From: an uncultured Rhodopila sp.
GTDB taxonomy: Bacteria > Pseudomonadota > Alphaproteobacteria > Acetobacterales > Acetobacteraceae
NCBI GenBank assembly: GCA_903851415.1
Contig: CAINOE010000201.1
Coordinates: forward strand, 1-58,766
Length of the DNA: 58,766 bases
Direction of reading: 5' to 3'
The notes under the pieces: model-generated
What the model was told of the DNA's origin: nothing
Databases searched by the model: none
The model's input: the letters and a program-made list of their open reading frames with translations, nothing else
Part shown: positions 8,337 to 16,900 of the stretch, piece by piece
Numbering within the stretch: position 1 is the stretch's first letter
How the letters are laid out: each line of letters begins with the position of its first letter
Translations under genes and position numbers: made by a program

Positions 8337-9398
8337 GTGCCAAATGACCCCGGCCTGCGATCCGCCGCCGAGAGCGTTCCCCTGGATTGGGAAGCCGTCC
8401 GCACCTGCCTCGCCGCGCACGGGCACCGCCTGGACGCCGACACGCCCCGCCAGTTCGCCGGCGGCCTCGCCAACCTGAACTACCTGATCCGCTTCGACGG
8501 CCAGCCCGCCGTGCTGCGCCGCCCGCCGATGGGGGATTTGCCGGCCGGCGCCTACGATATGGCCCGCGAGTTCCGCATCCTCTCGCGACTGCCGGATGCG
8601 CTGCCGTTCATCGCCCGCGGCCTGTTCCTGTGCGACGACCCGTCGGTCATCGGCCAGCGCTTCCAGATCATCGAATACCGCCCCGGCCTGGTGATCCGCG
8701 AACGCATGCCGGCGGACCTGGCGCATCGTCCGGAGATCGGCGTGCGGCTGTCGAAAGTCATGCTCGAAACCATCGCCGCCATCCACGCCGTGGACACCAG
8801 GGCAATCGGCCTGGACGATCTGGGCCGCCCGGAGGGGTTCCTGGCGCGCGGCGTCTCCGGCTGGTACAAGCGGGGACTGGCGTCGAAAGAGGACGGTACC
8901 GACGCGCTGCATCACGATATCGGCACCTGGCTCGAACGCAACATCGTCCCCGACGGGCCGCCCGGCCTGCTGCACAACGATTTCAAGCTCAACAACATTA
9001 TCCTCGACCCGGACGATTTCTCGCCGCGCGCGGTGGTGGACTGGGACCAGGGCACCCGCGGCGACCCGCTGTTCGATTTCGCCACCCTGCTGACCTACTG
9101 GATCCACGCAGACGATCCGCAGCCGATGCACGACATGGACCAGATGCCGGCGGTCGAGGCCTGCCTGTGCTCCCGCCAGGAGGCCGTTGCGGACTACGCC
9201 CGGATTTCCGGCCGCGACGTCTCCGGCTTCCTGTTCTACCGGGTATTGGCGATGTACAAACTGGCGGTCATCTTCCTCCAACTCGGTCTTCGCTACCGCA
9301 CCGGTGCGACGACGGAGCCGCGTTACGCGCCGCTGACCGGCATCGGCACCGGCATCCTGGAATTCACCCATGAAATCGCCCTGGGACGCGCATTCTGA
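8337..9398 (+). CDS. Phosphotransferase family protein (APH/ACAD10-type kinase fold)
   Basis: A 353-residue protein with the aminoglycoside-phosphotransferase fold, of the kind found next to acyl-CoA dehydrogenases (the ACAD10/11 kinase-domain relatives). Visible motifs: GLANLNYLIRFD in the N lobe, LLHNDFKLNNIILD (catalytic loop, with HxDxxxxN) and VVDWDQGTRGDPLFD (DxD-type metal-binding motif). A GTG start at 8337 follows a good AGGAG site. The stop overlaps the start of the acyl-CoA dehydrogenase by one base, so the genes form an operon. A role in 4-hydroxyacyl-CoA or related fatty-acid catabolism is inferred from that context. Confidence 0.88.
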   Translation: MPNDPGLRSAAESVPLDWEAVRTCLAAHGHRLDADTPRQFAGGLANLNYLIRFDGQPAVLRRPPMGDLPAGAYDMAREFRILSRLPDALPFIARGLFLCDDPSVIGQRFQIIEYRPGLVIRERMPADLAHRPEIGVRLSKVMLETIAAIHAVDTRAIGLDDLGRPEGFLARGVSGWYKRGLASKEDGTDALHHDIGTWLERNIVPDGPPGLLHNDFKLNNIILDPDDFSPRAVVDWDQGTRGDPLFDFATLLTYWIHADDPQPMHDMDQMPAVEACLCSRQEAVADYARISGRDVSGFLFYRVLAMYKLAVIFLQLGLRYRTGATTEPRYAPLTGIGTGILEFTHEIALGRAF

Positions 9399-10567
9399 TG
9401 GATTTCTCCCTGACCCCGGAACTGCTCGAACTGCAGCAGCGCACCCGCGCCTTCATCCGCGACAAGATCATTCCGCTGGAGGCCGACACTCGCCAGACCC
9501 CGCACGGCCCGACTGAGGAATTCCGCCGCGAACTTGTGGCGCTGGCCGCCGCCGAGGGGCTGGTGGCGCCGCATGTCGGCGTCGAATACGGCGGCCTGGG
9601 CCTTTCGCATGTCGGCAAGGCGGTCGTGTTCGAGGAATCCGGCTATTCGCTGCTCGGTCCGGTGGCGATGCATCTGTTCGCCCCGGACGAAGGCAACATG
9701 CACCTGCTGGAAGCAGTTGCTTCGACGGAACAGAAAGAACGCTGGCTGCGCCCGCTGGCCTCCGGCGCGACGCGGTCCTGCTTCTGCATGACCGAACCGG
9801 CACCCGGCGCCGGCTCGGATCCCGCGGCGCTGAGGACAACAGCGAAAAAGGACGGCAATCACTACGTCATCAATGGCGACAAATGGTTCATCACCGGCGC
9901 CGAGGGCGCGGCGTTCGCCATCATCATGGCGAAGGACGACGACGGCAATGCAACGATGTTCCTGGCCGATATGGACACGCCCGGAATCGAGATCGTCCGC
10001 ACCATGGACAGCCTGGACAGCGCCTTTGCCGGCGGCCACGCGGTGATGCGCTTCAACAACGTTCGCGTTCCCGCCAGTGATATTCTCGGCGAACCCGGCA
10101 AGGGATTTCGCTACGCCCAGGTCCGGCTGGCCCCGGCGCGGCTGACCCATTGCATGCGCTGGCTCGGTGCCGCCCGCCGCGCGCACCAGATCGCTACCGA
10201 CTACGCCCTGCGGCGCGAAGTCTTCGGCTCGAAACTCATCGGCCATGAGGGCGTAGGCTTCATGCTGGCCGACAACGAATTGGACATCCGCATGAGCCGC
10301 CTGTCGATCCTGCACACCGCCTGGACATTGGACCAGGGATCGCGCGGCACCACGGAATCCTCGATGACCAAGGTGTTCGTCTCCGAAGCGGTCTGGCGCA
10401 CGGTGGATCGTTGCGTGCAGGTCCTGGGCGGCCAGGGCGTCACCGGCGAAACCCTCGTCGCCCGAATCTTCAACGAAGTCCGCGGCTTCCGCATCTACGA
10501 CGGCCCATCGGAAGTGCACCGCTGGAGCCTGGCGCGACGCATCGCCCGAAACGGAGCCAACTGGTGA
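9398..10567 (+). CDS. Acyl-CoA dehydrogenase family protein
   Basis: A 389-residue FAD-dependent acyl-CoA dehydrogenase. The CFCMTEPAPGAGSD segment (about residues 127-141) is the family FAD/substrate signature, and WFITGAEGA is the following conserved strand. The C-terminal part has QVLGGQGVTGET and the terminal RIYDGPSEVHRWSLARRI, which fits the ACAD C-terminal helix of the ACAD10/11-like group. It is translationally coupled to the kinase-fold gene upstream and to the SDR downstream (4-bp overlap). Substrate chain length cannot be decided. Confidence 0.93.
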   Translation: MDFSLTPELLELQQRTRAFIRDKIIPLEADTRQTPHGPTEEFRRELVALAAAEGLVAPHVGVEYGGLGLSHVGKAVVFEESGYSLLGPVAMHLFAPDEGNMHLLEAVASTEQKERWLRPLASGATRSCFCMTEPAPGAGSDPAALRTTAKKDGNHYVINGDKWFITGAEGAAFAIIMAKDDDGNATMFLADMDTPGIEIVRTMDSLDSAFAGGHAVMRFNNVRVPASDILGEPGKGFRYAQVRLAPARLTHCMRWLGAARRAHQIATDYALRREVFGSKLIGHEGVGFMLADNELDIRMSRLSILHTAWTLDQGSRGTTESSMTKVFVSEAVWRTVDRCVQVLGGQGVTGETLVARIFNEVRGFRIYDGPSEVHRWSLARRIARNGANW

Positions 10568-11313
10568 GCACCGACTTCGACCTGGGCGGAAAAATCTGTG
10601 TCGTCACCGGCGCCGGCAGCGGCATCGGCCGCGGCATCGCCGAGGGTTTGGCGCGCCACGGCGCCACCGTCGTGCTGGTGGGCCGCACACGCGCGAAACT
10701 GGAGGAAACCGCCGCCGCCATCGGCGAGCAGGGATTTGTCCAGCCGGCGGATGTGGCGAAGGAACCCGACGTCATTGCCCTGCGCGACGCGGTGCTGGCG
10801 CGGTTCGGCCGCATCGACGTGCTGGTCAACAACGCCGGAGTAAACCCGATCCTCAAGACCATCGAGAAGACCTCGTTGGAGGAGTGGAACGGGATTATCG
10901 ATGTCAACCTCACCGGCCTGTTCCTGTGCTGCAAGCATGTCGGCGGCGCCATCGGCAAGGGGGGATCGGTTATCAACATCACCTCCATCGCCGGGCGAGG
11001 GGGCCTGCTGCGCTCCACGTCGTATTGCGCCTCGAAGGGCGGGGCGGAACTGTTCACCAAGGCGCTGGCGCTGGACTGGGCGAAGCGCGGGGTGCGGGTT
11101 AACGCGCTGGCGCCGGGCTGGGTCGATACGGAACTGACGCACGGCTTCCTCGGCCACGACGTGCACGGCGCGCGGTCGCTGGAGCGCACGCCGCTTGGCC
11201 GGTTCGGCACGCCGCGCGACATGGCCGGGGGCGTGATCTTCCTCGCCAGCGATGCCTCGGCGTTCATAACGGGCCATAGTCTGGTGGTCGATGGAGGCTG
11301 GAGCGTCGAGTAG
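10564..11313 (+). CDS. SDR-family oxidoreductase
   Basis: A 249-residue classical short-chain dehydrogenase/reductase. The cofactor motif TGAGSGIGRG, NNAG, the catalytic Ser of NITSIAGRGG and the YCASKGG motif (YxxxK) are all present, as is the C-terminal LVVDGGW. The GTG start at 10564 overlaps the stop of the acyl-CoA dehydrogenase by 4 bp, making a three-gene operon for acyl-CoA turnover; here it is probably the 3-hydroxyacyl-CoA (or alcohol) dehydrogenase step. A decayed copy of this gene's 3' end lies 1 kb downstream. Confidence 0.92.
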   Translation: MSTDFDLGGKICVVTGAGSGIGRGIAEGLARHGATVVLVGRTRAKLEETAAAIGEQGFVQPADVAKEPDVIALRDAVLARFGRIDVLVNNAGVNPILKTIEKTSLEEWNGIIDVNLTGLFLCCKHVGGAIGKGGSVINITSIAGRGGLLRSTSYCASKGGAELFTKALALDWAKRGVRVNALAPGWVDTELTHGFLGHDVHGARSLERTPLGRFGTPRDMAGGVIFLASDASAFITGHSLVVDGGWSVE

Positions 11314-11406
11314 AGGCGGATCGTCACAGCGGCCCGGCGACAGGGCGGCCGCGAGCGCGAACAACCGCTGTCCGGAGTTGGCGAACGCCCCGCATCGCAA
11401 CAACCC

Positions 11407-12096
11407 CTACCGCGCACCGCTATCGTTCTTCGTGCCGGACCGGGACCTGGAGGCCGCCATGGCGTTGCGTGCCGCACGTTCCTGATCCTTTGTCTTTTCA
11501 CGTCCCGCTTTCACGAGTCTTTCAAGGTCGGTAACCGCCGCCTGGAACTCGCGACTCCAGGTATCCGTTTCTTTCCCCACGAGGTCGATCACCGCCAACC
11601 AGAACTCGCGCGCGCTTTCAAGAAACGGCTGCATATCCTCTTTGCTGGACGGCGATGGCTGCGTCAGCAGCAGATCCGACCATCGCATGAGGAACGCCGC
11701 TTCCAGACGTTGCAACGTCGTCAACGCGGTGACATAGCGCAGCCAAGCGGAAGAAAGTCCGAAGTATCGATCGAATGCAAGAAGGCCGGCGGCGATGCCG
11801 ATCAGGAGGTAACCGAGTTGGCTGATTAGGCTGGCAATCTCCGGGGTGATTGAGTTCAATCGGATGCCGGAGACGATTGGAGCAAGGCCGCCCGTAGCGC
11901 CGAAGACGATCGCCATCGCACGAAAAAGCCTGGACCACGACTGTGGCGACTTCTTATGACGCTCATACCAGCCCTGGGCTTTGCGGGACTCTCCCATGAC
12001 GTGCTCGAACAGGCTTTTCAGCCCGTCCTGAGGCGGGAGCTGCGACCACGTGATTGGATCCCAGGAGTCCGAAGGAGCTTCCGCCTTACGTGCCAT
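11407..12096 (-). CDS. SLATT-like two-TM domain protein
   Basis: A 229-residue protein with a short N-terminal region, two adjacent hydrophobic segments (about residues 58-80 and 88-112) and a helical C-terminal half. The layout (WYERHKKSPQSWSRLFRAM, then TM1-TM2, then RYFGLSSAWLRYVTALTTLQ) resembles SLATT domains, which are predicted pore-forming effectors in nucleotide-signalling and other defence systems. Here no cyclase, SLOG or peptidase partner is adjacent, so the role is unclear. The Lys/Arg/Ser-rich C terminus is probably disordered. The family call is from pattern recognition and should be checked with a profile. Confidence 0.65.
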   Translation of the reverse strand: MARKAEAPSDSWDPITWSQLPPQDGLKSLFEHVMGESRKAQGWYERHKKSPQSWSRLFRAMAIVFGATGGLAPIVSGIRLNSITPEIASLISQLGYLLIGIAAGLLAFDRYFGLSSAWLRYVTALTTLQRLEAAFLMRWSDLLLTQPSPSSKEDMQPFLESAREFWLAVIDLVGKETDTWSREFQAAVTDLERLVKAGREKTKDQERAARNAMAASRSRSGTKNDSGAR

Positions 12097-12280
12097 GTAG
12101 TTACACTATAGCAATTTAAGTGTCATGGCAAGACGGGATAATTCGATCGAGCACTGCATCGTCCTCCCGCGGCCAACCGGCTGAGATCCGAAGCGGCAGC
12201 ATCGGCTCTGACCGCCGCGCCGGCACGTTCAGCAGACATCCGGCATTCCCGGCACGGAAAACCTGAGTCTCGATCCCTGC

Positions 12281-12520
12281 ACGGCGTTGGCTTGGCGGGC
12301 CGAAGCGATCGAGCCGGCCGGGGGTGCCACGACACTCACAGCTCGCGGCCGCTTGAACGCACGCTTCCGGGGCGGTTCAGCACACCGCGCGATATGGCAG
12401 GGGTGTGTGATCTCCTCGCCAGCGATACGTTTGCGTTCGTCACCGGGCACAGTCTTGTGGTCGATGGCGGGTGGGGCGTCGAGCAGAGGCGCCTCGTTCT
12501 CGCCGGGGCAGGGTTGGACG
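12281..12520 (+). pseudogene. Remnant of an SDR gene 3' end (related to the SDR at 10.6-11.3 kb)
   Basis: In one frame this stretch encodes LERTLPGRFSTPRDMAG, TFAFVTGHSLVVDGGW and GVE, which aligns with the last 60 residues of the upstream SDR (LERTPLGRFGTPRDMAG ... AFITGHSLVVDGGWSVE). At the nucleotide level the match extends a little beyond the stop codon on one side and toward the VNALAPG region on the other. The stop TAG of the intact gene is CAG here, and the 5' two thirds of the gene are absent. It is therefore a decayed fragment, not a working gene. It lies in the 520-bp gap between the SLATT gene and the AbrB-VapC module; nothing else was seen there. Confidence 0.75.
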
Positions 12521-12619
12521 AACGAGCGGCCTGCTGCGCCTGCGATAATGTCCGCGCCGGGACCTTGCAAAGCCGGTGTTGATGGGGTATTACTTTCCAC
12601 AGAAGGTAAGGAGTCCGCG

Positions 12620-12865
12620 GTGGAATCCGCAGTCACCAGCAAAGGTCAGACGACCATCCCGAAAGCGATTCGGGATCACCTCGGGCTGCATCCGGGTGAT
12701 CGGGTGAAGTTCTTTCTCCATCCCGATGGCAGCGTCGTTCTCCTGCCCAAGCTGCCTGTCACAGCGTTGCGCGGCATTGTCAAAGCCGCACCGCGGGCTG
12801 TGACGACCGATGAGATGACGGCAGCCGCCGCGGCCACGGCCACCGAGCCTCCCGGCCGTCAGTGA
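12620..12865 (+). CDS. AbrB/MazE-type antitoxin (VapB)
   Basis: An 81-residue antitoxin with an N-terminal swapped-hairpin AbrB domain (SAVTSKGQTTIPKAIRDHL, then LHPGDRVKFFLHPDGSVVLL). The C-terminal 30 residues would bind the toxin. The GTG at 12620 follows an AAGGAG site at the right distance. Its stop overlaps the GTG start of the PIN-domain toxin by 4 bp, the standard layout of a vapBC module. It is expected to repress its own operon by DNA binding. Confidence 0.88.
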   Translation: MESAVTSKGQTTIPKAIRDHLGLHPGDRVKFFLHPDGSVVLLPKLPVTALRGIVKAAPRAVTTDEMTAAAAATATEPPGRQ

Positions 12866-13272
12866 TAGGCATCGATACAAACGTCCTGGTGCGCTATCTG
12901 GCGCAGGACGACCCGGATCAATCGGCTGTGGCGTCGCAGCTTTTTGAGCATCGGCTCACCGCCGCCCATCCCGGTTTCATCAACGTCGTAGCGATCGCCG
13001 AGACCGCTTGGGTTCTGGAACGTTCCTACCGCCTGGACGGCCAGGGCTTAGCCGCGGTCATTGAACGCGTGCTCCAGGCGGACGCTTTGGTGGTGCAGAA
13101 CGAGCAAGAGGTCTTTACTTCGATGATAGCGTTGAAGGAAGGGCGTGGCTCCTTCGCGGATGCGTTGATCGGCGCCCCGGGAACCGCCGCGGGCTGTTCC
13201 TGCACTGTTACGTTCGACCGAAAGGCGCTGCGGCTCAGCGAGTTCGAAGCGGTTCAGCCGGCGTCGCCCTAG
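12862..13272 (+). CDS. VapC-type PIN-domain ribonuclease toxin
   Basis: A 136-residue PIN-domain RNase. The acidic residues of the active site are visible in GIDTNVLVRYL (N-terminal Asp), AETAWVLERSY (Glu), FADALIG (Asp) and TFDRKA (Asp). The length is standard, so the toxin looks intact. It is translationally coupled to the AbrB-type antitoxin. Its 3' end overlaps by 4 bp the stop of the convergent TAXI binding-protein gene. Confidence 0.9.
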   Translation: MIGIDTNVLVRYLAQDDPDQSAVASQLFEHRLTAAHPGFINVVAIAETAWVLERSYRLDGQGLAAVIERVLQADALVVQNEQEVFTSMIALKEGRGSFADALIGAPGTAAGCSCTVTFDRKALRLSEFEAVQPASP

Positions 13273-14372
13273 CGCACCGCCGCCTGTTGCTGCTTGTTCC
13301 AGAGCAGGAATTTCTCGAACAAAGCGGCTCTCGCCGCGTCGGTCAGCTGGCCGGCGGGCGGCGGGTTCACCTGCGAAAGGAACAGGTCGAAACGCCGCTG
13401 CGTCGCATCATCCGCCGTGCCGGCCGCGGTTCGCCGCGCCAGCCAGTCGGCCGATGCCTGGAAGCGGGTCCAGCCGGGAATTTCCGCCGTCAGGTTCACC
13501 TCGCGCCACTTCGGATGGCGCGGCGGCTGCTGGAACTGATCGAACTTGCTGAAGAAGGCGTCCACGAAGCGGGCGACCTTGTTGTAGCGCTCGGTACTCG
13601 GCTGCCAGGCAAACACCGCCATCACGTCGCCCACGGCGATCGTCGGCACGGGCGCATCGGCCGCGACGAGCAAAGGATACCGCTCATGCGTGAATTGCGC
13701 CGGCAGATAGGTCTCCGCCAGGGCAGGCGAGAAGCCAACCGGAATGAAATGGATGCCGCCGTCGCCGGCAATGTCGGCGAGCAGCGGGATGGGCGCGCCG
13801 CCGACATGGATGATCGCGGCGATCTCGCCGCGCTTCAGTTCCTGCACGCCGTTGATCTGCTTCTCGTGCTCGATCTTCGCCTTGACGCCGATGGTGTCGA
13901 GCAGGATCTCGGCGGTCATGGCGGAACCGCTGCCGACAACGTCCACGTTGACGCGGGTCCCGTTCAGATCCTCCAGCCGGGTGATATCCCGGCGGGCGAG
14001 CACGTGAACCTCCTCGTTGTAAAGCGCGGCGATGTAGCTGATTTTCCGGGTCAACTCGCCAGGGAACATGCCGTGTTGTTTGGCATAGGCCAGCGCGTCG
14101 GATTGGACAAAGCCGATGTCGACCCCCTTCAGGTACAGGATATCCGAGAGATTCTGCAACGAACCCTTGCCGAGGATCGGCAGCACCCGCAGCGTTCCGT
14201 CGTCCAGGATCGTCAAATCCGAGGCCGTCCGGGCATAGGTGCCGCCTTCCATGCCGGTGATCACCCCGACCGTGCCCTGGTTGGCGACGGCGACGGGGTC
14301 GCGCGCAGTCTGCTGTGCCAGAACCGGAAACGCGAACGAGATGCACAGTAACGCTATAAGACAGGTTTTCAT
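13269..14372 (-). CDS. TAXI-family TRAP transporter solute-binding protein
   Basis: A 367-residue periplasmic binding protein of the TAXI family, which delivers organic acids to a fused TRAP permease. The N terminus is a signal peptide (MKTCLIALLCISFAFPVLAQ). Family features include GTVGVITGMEGGTYARTASDL, LPILGKGSLQNLSDILYL and the DIGFVQSDAL segment. No TRAP membrane subunit (DctQM-like) is present in the window, so the partner permease must lie elsewhere, or the protein acts otherwise. The C terminus, about 80 residues longer than in minimal homologues, includes a region of unclear role. Confidence 0.85.
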   Translation of the reverse strand: MKTCLIALLCISFAFPVLAQQTARDPVAVANQGTVGVITGMEGGTYARTASDLTILDDGTLRVLPILGKGSLQNLSDILYLKGVDIGFVQSDALAYAKQHGMFPGELTRKISYIAALYNEEVHVLARRDITRLEDLNGTRVNVDVVGSGSAMTAEILLDTIGVKAKIEHEKQINGVQELKRGEIAAIIHVGGAPIPLLADIAGDGGIHFIPVGFSPALAETYLPAQFTHERYPLLVAADAPVPTIAVGDVMAVFAWQPSTERYNKVARFVDAFFSKFDQFQQPPRHPKWREVNLTAEIPGWTRFQASADWLARRTAAGTADDATQRRFDLFLSQVNPPPAGQLTDAARAALFEKFLLWNKQQQAAVR

Positions 14373-14676
14373 GAGTCCCTCGGGATACGCATCCGCTTGC
14401 GGTGCCGGGAATGGCAGGGGGGATTTGCTTTATTGGCAAAACCAAACGGCCACGCGGCTCGACCTGGACCGTTCTGAACACAAAACCAGAATTCGCCGCC
14501 AGGCCTCGGCATTTCACACCCTGCATCACCGTCCGCGGTTTGCAACCGTCCCCGCCCGGTCCGGTCGCGGGCGTTGATCCACGTCAAAACACGGATCACA
14601 AAGGAGGGAGCTCTGCCGCCGCGACGCCCAAAGGCGACCTGGCCGCCCGGATCAACGCCAAGTCAAAACGAACCCG
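14373..14676. other. Intergenic region with an FNR-like site; no gene seen
   Basis: A 304-bp gap between the TAXI gene start and the 3' end of the dehydrogenase gene. The plus strand has a Shine-Dalgarno-like AAAGGAGGGA at 14602-14611 that is not followed by a suitable start codon. I see no open frame that looks coding. An FNR/FixK-like box is listed separately. Confidence 0.5.
14574..14587. promoter_or_regulatory. FNR/FixK-like box
   Basis: TTGATCCACGTCAA matches the TTGAT-N4-ATCAA consensus at 9 of 10 positions. It is about 200 bp upstream of the TAXI binding-protein start, on a gap without other genes. Whether it is used is unknown; a single site by chance is possible. Confidence 0.4.
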
Positions 14677-15753
14677 CTACCGGTTCATGCCCCGCACAGC
14701 CTCAGTCACCGCCCGCGTCACCTCCTTCGTCGTGGCGGAACCGCCCAGGTCCGGGCACAAAATCCCCGCCGCGCAGACCTGCTCCACCGCCCGCATCAGC
14801 AGGTCCGCGGCGGGCTTCTCGCCCAGATGCTCCAGCATCATCGACGCGGTCCAGAACGTCGCAACCGGGTTGGCGATTCCCTGCCCGGCGATATCGAACG
14901 CGCTGCCATGGATCGGCTCGAACATCGACGGGCCGCGCCGTTCCGGATCGATATTCCCCGTCGGCGCGATGCCCAGGGACCCCGCCAGAGCCGCCGCCAG
15001 GTCCGACAGGATATCCGCATGCAGGTTGGTCGCCACGACCGTATCGATGCTGCCGGGCCGCCGCACCATCCGCGTCGTCATCGCATCGACCAGCTCCTTG
15101 TCCCAGGTCACGTCCTTGTAGTCGTGCGAGACCAGCGCCGCGATCTCGTCCCAGAACACCATCCCGTGCCGCTGCGCGTTCGACTTCGTCACCACCGTCA
15201 GGTGCCTGCGGGGACGCGACCGCGCGAGGTCGAAGGCGTAGCGCATGATCCGCTCCACCCCGCGGCGGGTGAAGATGGCGGTCTCGGTCGCGACCTCCTC
15301 CGGCAGCCCGCGATGCGTGCGGCCGCCCTGGCCGGCATACTCGCCTTCCGAGTTCTCCCGGACGATCACCCAGTCCAGGTCGCCCGGCCCGATACCGCGC
15401 AGCGGCGAGGTGACGCCCGGCAGAATCCGCGTCGGGCGGACATTGGCATACTGGTCGAGCCCCTGGCATATCGGCAGCCGCAGCCCCCAGAGCGAGATAT
15501 GGTCGGCCACGTTCGGATCGCCGACGGCGCCGAAATAGATCGCATCGGCCGTGCGCAGCCAGGCCAGCGCATCGGCCGGCATATAGGCGCCATGCCTGCG
15601 GTAGCGGTCGGAGCCCCAGTCGTAATGATCGACGGTCAGCGAGAACCCGCCATCGCGCGAGGCGACCGCCTCCAGCACCTCCAGCCCGGCGGCGATGACC
15701 TCCGGCCCGATGCCGTCGGCGGGGATGGAGGCGATGCGGTAGCTGCGGGTCAT
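14677..15753 (-). CDS. Tartrate/isopropylmalate-type dehydrogenase
   Basis: A 358-residue NAD-dependent beta-decarboxylating dehydrogenase of the isocitrate/isopropylmalate family, closest in pattern to tartrate dehydrogenase or D-malate dehydrogenase. Visible family features: IPADGIGPEVIAAGLEVL, WVIVRENSEGEYAGQGG, TKSNAQRHG, the metal-binding Asp residues in NLHADILSDLAA, and FEPIHGSAFDIAGQGIANP. The ATG at 15753 has a GGAG site upstream; a further in-frame ATG at 15783 has no such site. Together with the neighbouring TAXI binding protein it suggests use of a C4 hydroxy-acid, which is an inference. Confidence 0.88.
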   Translation of the reverse strand: MTRSYRIASIPADGIGPEVIAAGLEVLEAVASRDGGFSLTVDHYDWGSDRYRRHGAYMPADALAWLRTADAIYFGAVGDPNVADHISLWGLRLPICQGLDQYANVRPTRILPGVTSPLRGIGPGDLDWVIVRENSEGEYAGQGGRTHRGLPEEVATETAIFTRRGVERIMRYAFDLARSRPRRHLTVVTKSNAQRHGMVFWDEIAALVSHDYKDVTWDKELVDAMTTRMVRRPGSIDTVVATNLHADILSDLAAALAGSLGIAPTGNIDPERRGPSMFEPIHGSAFDIAGQGIANPVATFWTASMMLEHLGEKPAADLLMRAVEQVCAAGILCPDLGGSATTKEVTRAVTEAVRGMNR

Positions 15754-15851
15754 CGGACGGCTCCGTGCTGGATTTGGCTGCAAGCGTAGTGTGCCTGACG
15801 GCGGCGACCAAGCCGTGGCGGCGGGCCGCAGGATATGATAGCGTGCCGGTT

Positions 15852-16439
15852 ATGGTCGCGTTCCGCAAACGCCAGCGTTCGCAGATGACTGTCGACGAGT
15901 TCCTGGTCTGGGACTCCGACGACCTGACCGGTCGGCGCTGGCAGCTTATCGACGGCGAACCGGTTCTCATGGCGCCTGCGGCGGACGTCCATTCCAGAAT
16001 CCAGGCCGAGCTTGTTCGTCTCTTGGGCAATCACCTGCTCGCCTCCGGAAGGCCTTGCACGGTCGTAGCTGCGCCCGGAATCGTGCCAAAGGTTCGCGCC
16101 AATGAGAACTTCCGCATCCCCGATCTTGGCGTGACCTGTGCTCCGCCGTCGGGCAAGGTCATGGTTCCGGACCCGGTGCTGCTGATCGAAATCCTGTCGC
16201 CCGGCAACGTGGCCAAAACCCGCTCGAACATCTGGACCTACACCACGATCCCGAGCGTGCAGGAAATCCTGGTGGTCCGCAGCACGCGGATGGAGATCGA
16301 ACTGCTCCGCCGCGGACCCGACGGCAACTGGCCGGACTCGCCCTTGATCGTCAAGGCGCCGGATCACCTTGAACTCGCCAGCATCGGCTTCACGGTTCCC
16401 GTCGCCGATATCTACCGCACGGCCGGAGTGCCGCGGTAG
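15852..16439 (+). CDS. Uma2-family putative restriction endonuclease-like protein
   Basis: A 195-residue Uma2-family protein, the second in this window. Visible hallmarks: MTVDEFLVWD, WQLIDGEPV with the acidic residue, FRIPDLGVTC with the conserved Asp, VLLIEILSPGN with the catalytic Glu, and KTRSNIWTYTTIPSVQEIL. ATG at 15852 was chosen because it gives the standard N terminus a few residues before MTVDEF; a GTG nine bases upstream is also possible. It is divergent from the tartrate-type dehydrogenase. Confidence 0.85.
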   Translation: MVAFRKRQRSQMTVDEFLVWDSDDLTGRRWQLIDGEPVLMAPAADVHSRIQAELVRLLGNHLLASGRPCTVVAAPGIVPKVRANENFRIPDLGVTCAPPSGKVMVPDPVLLIEILSPGNVAKTRSNIWTYTTIPSVQEILVVRSTRMEIELLRRGPDGNWPDSPLIVKAPDHLELASIGFTVPVADIYRTAGVPR

Positions 16440-16576
16440 CAGTCTGCCACGCCATGTGCGCCGGACAGGTCAGGCACGTTGCCTTTTTTGGTGCAGTGCA
16501 GCATGAATATGCCCATTAATTAGGTATCAAACGGCAGCACCCCGCTGCCGGCGTTTCGTCAGAGCGGTCGCAACCG

Positions 16577-16780
16577 ATGCTTTTCTCCCTGCCTCAGGTT
16601 CTTCGCACGATCATGGGTCTGTCCGCGCCGCACGATGAGCATTTGCTCGCCGGCGCGGACGAGGAATCCCTCCAGGAACTGGGCGTGAGCCAGCCCGTCC
16701 TGTCGCAATTTCAGCAGGATGTCGCCGTGCAGTGCCCGGACCTGGTGCACGAGGCGCAAATGAGCTTCGCGCGGAAGTAA
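16577..16780 (+). CDS. Doubtful small hypothetical protein
   Basis: A 67-residue frame starting MLFSLPQVLRTIMGLSAP. No Shine-Dalgarno match is clear, and an antisense frame of similar length overlaps it. The product is not recognised and shows no hydrophobic or repeat feature. It is recorded because the codon pattern is not absurd, but it may be spurious. Confidence 0.3.
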   Translation: MLFSLPQVLRTIMGLSAPHDEHLLAGADEESLQELGVSQPVLSQFQQDVAVQCPDLVHEAQMSFARK

Positions 16781-16822
16781 TACCAGCCCGCGTTAACTTT
16801 GACCCATCGGGCCCCTCCCCAT

Positions 16823-16900
16823 CGTCATGGCCCGGCTTGTCCGGGCCACCTATAGCGGCAACGTGCCGGGAAAGATGGCCCGGACAAGCCCGGCCATGTT
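16823..16900. repeat. Dispersed palindromic repeat, type A
   Basis: A palindromic element of the form CGTCATGGCCCGGCTTGTCC ... GGCCCGGACAAGCC...GGCCATG with a central segment of about 25 bp. It is preceded by a leader TACCAGCCCGCGTTAACTTTG that recurs at 58.6 kb. Further copies lie at 23.7, 54.7 and 57.2 kb. Confidence 0.85.

Noticed and set aside
12287..12619. A 5' extension of the AbrB antitoxin (111 extra codons)
   Set aside because: A GTG at 12620 follows a good ribosome-binding site and gives a standard antitoxin; the extension covers the SDR remnant in a wrong frame.
16533..16551. Hairpin CGGCAGC/GCTGCCG as a terminator of the Uma2 gene
   Set aside because: The 7-bp stem is perfect but no T-run follows, so a terminator call is not supported.
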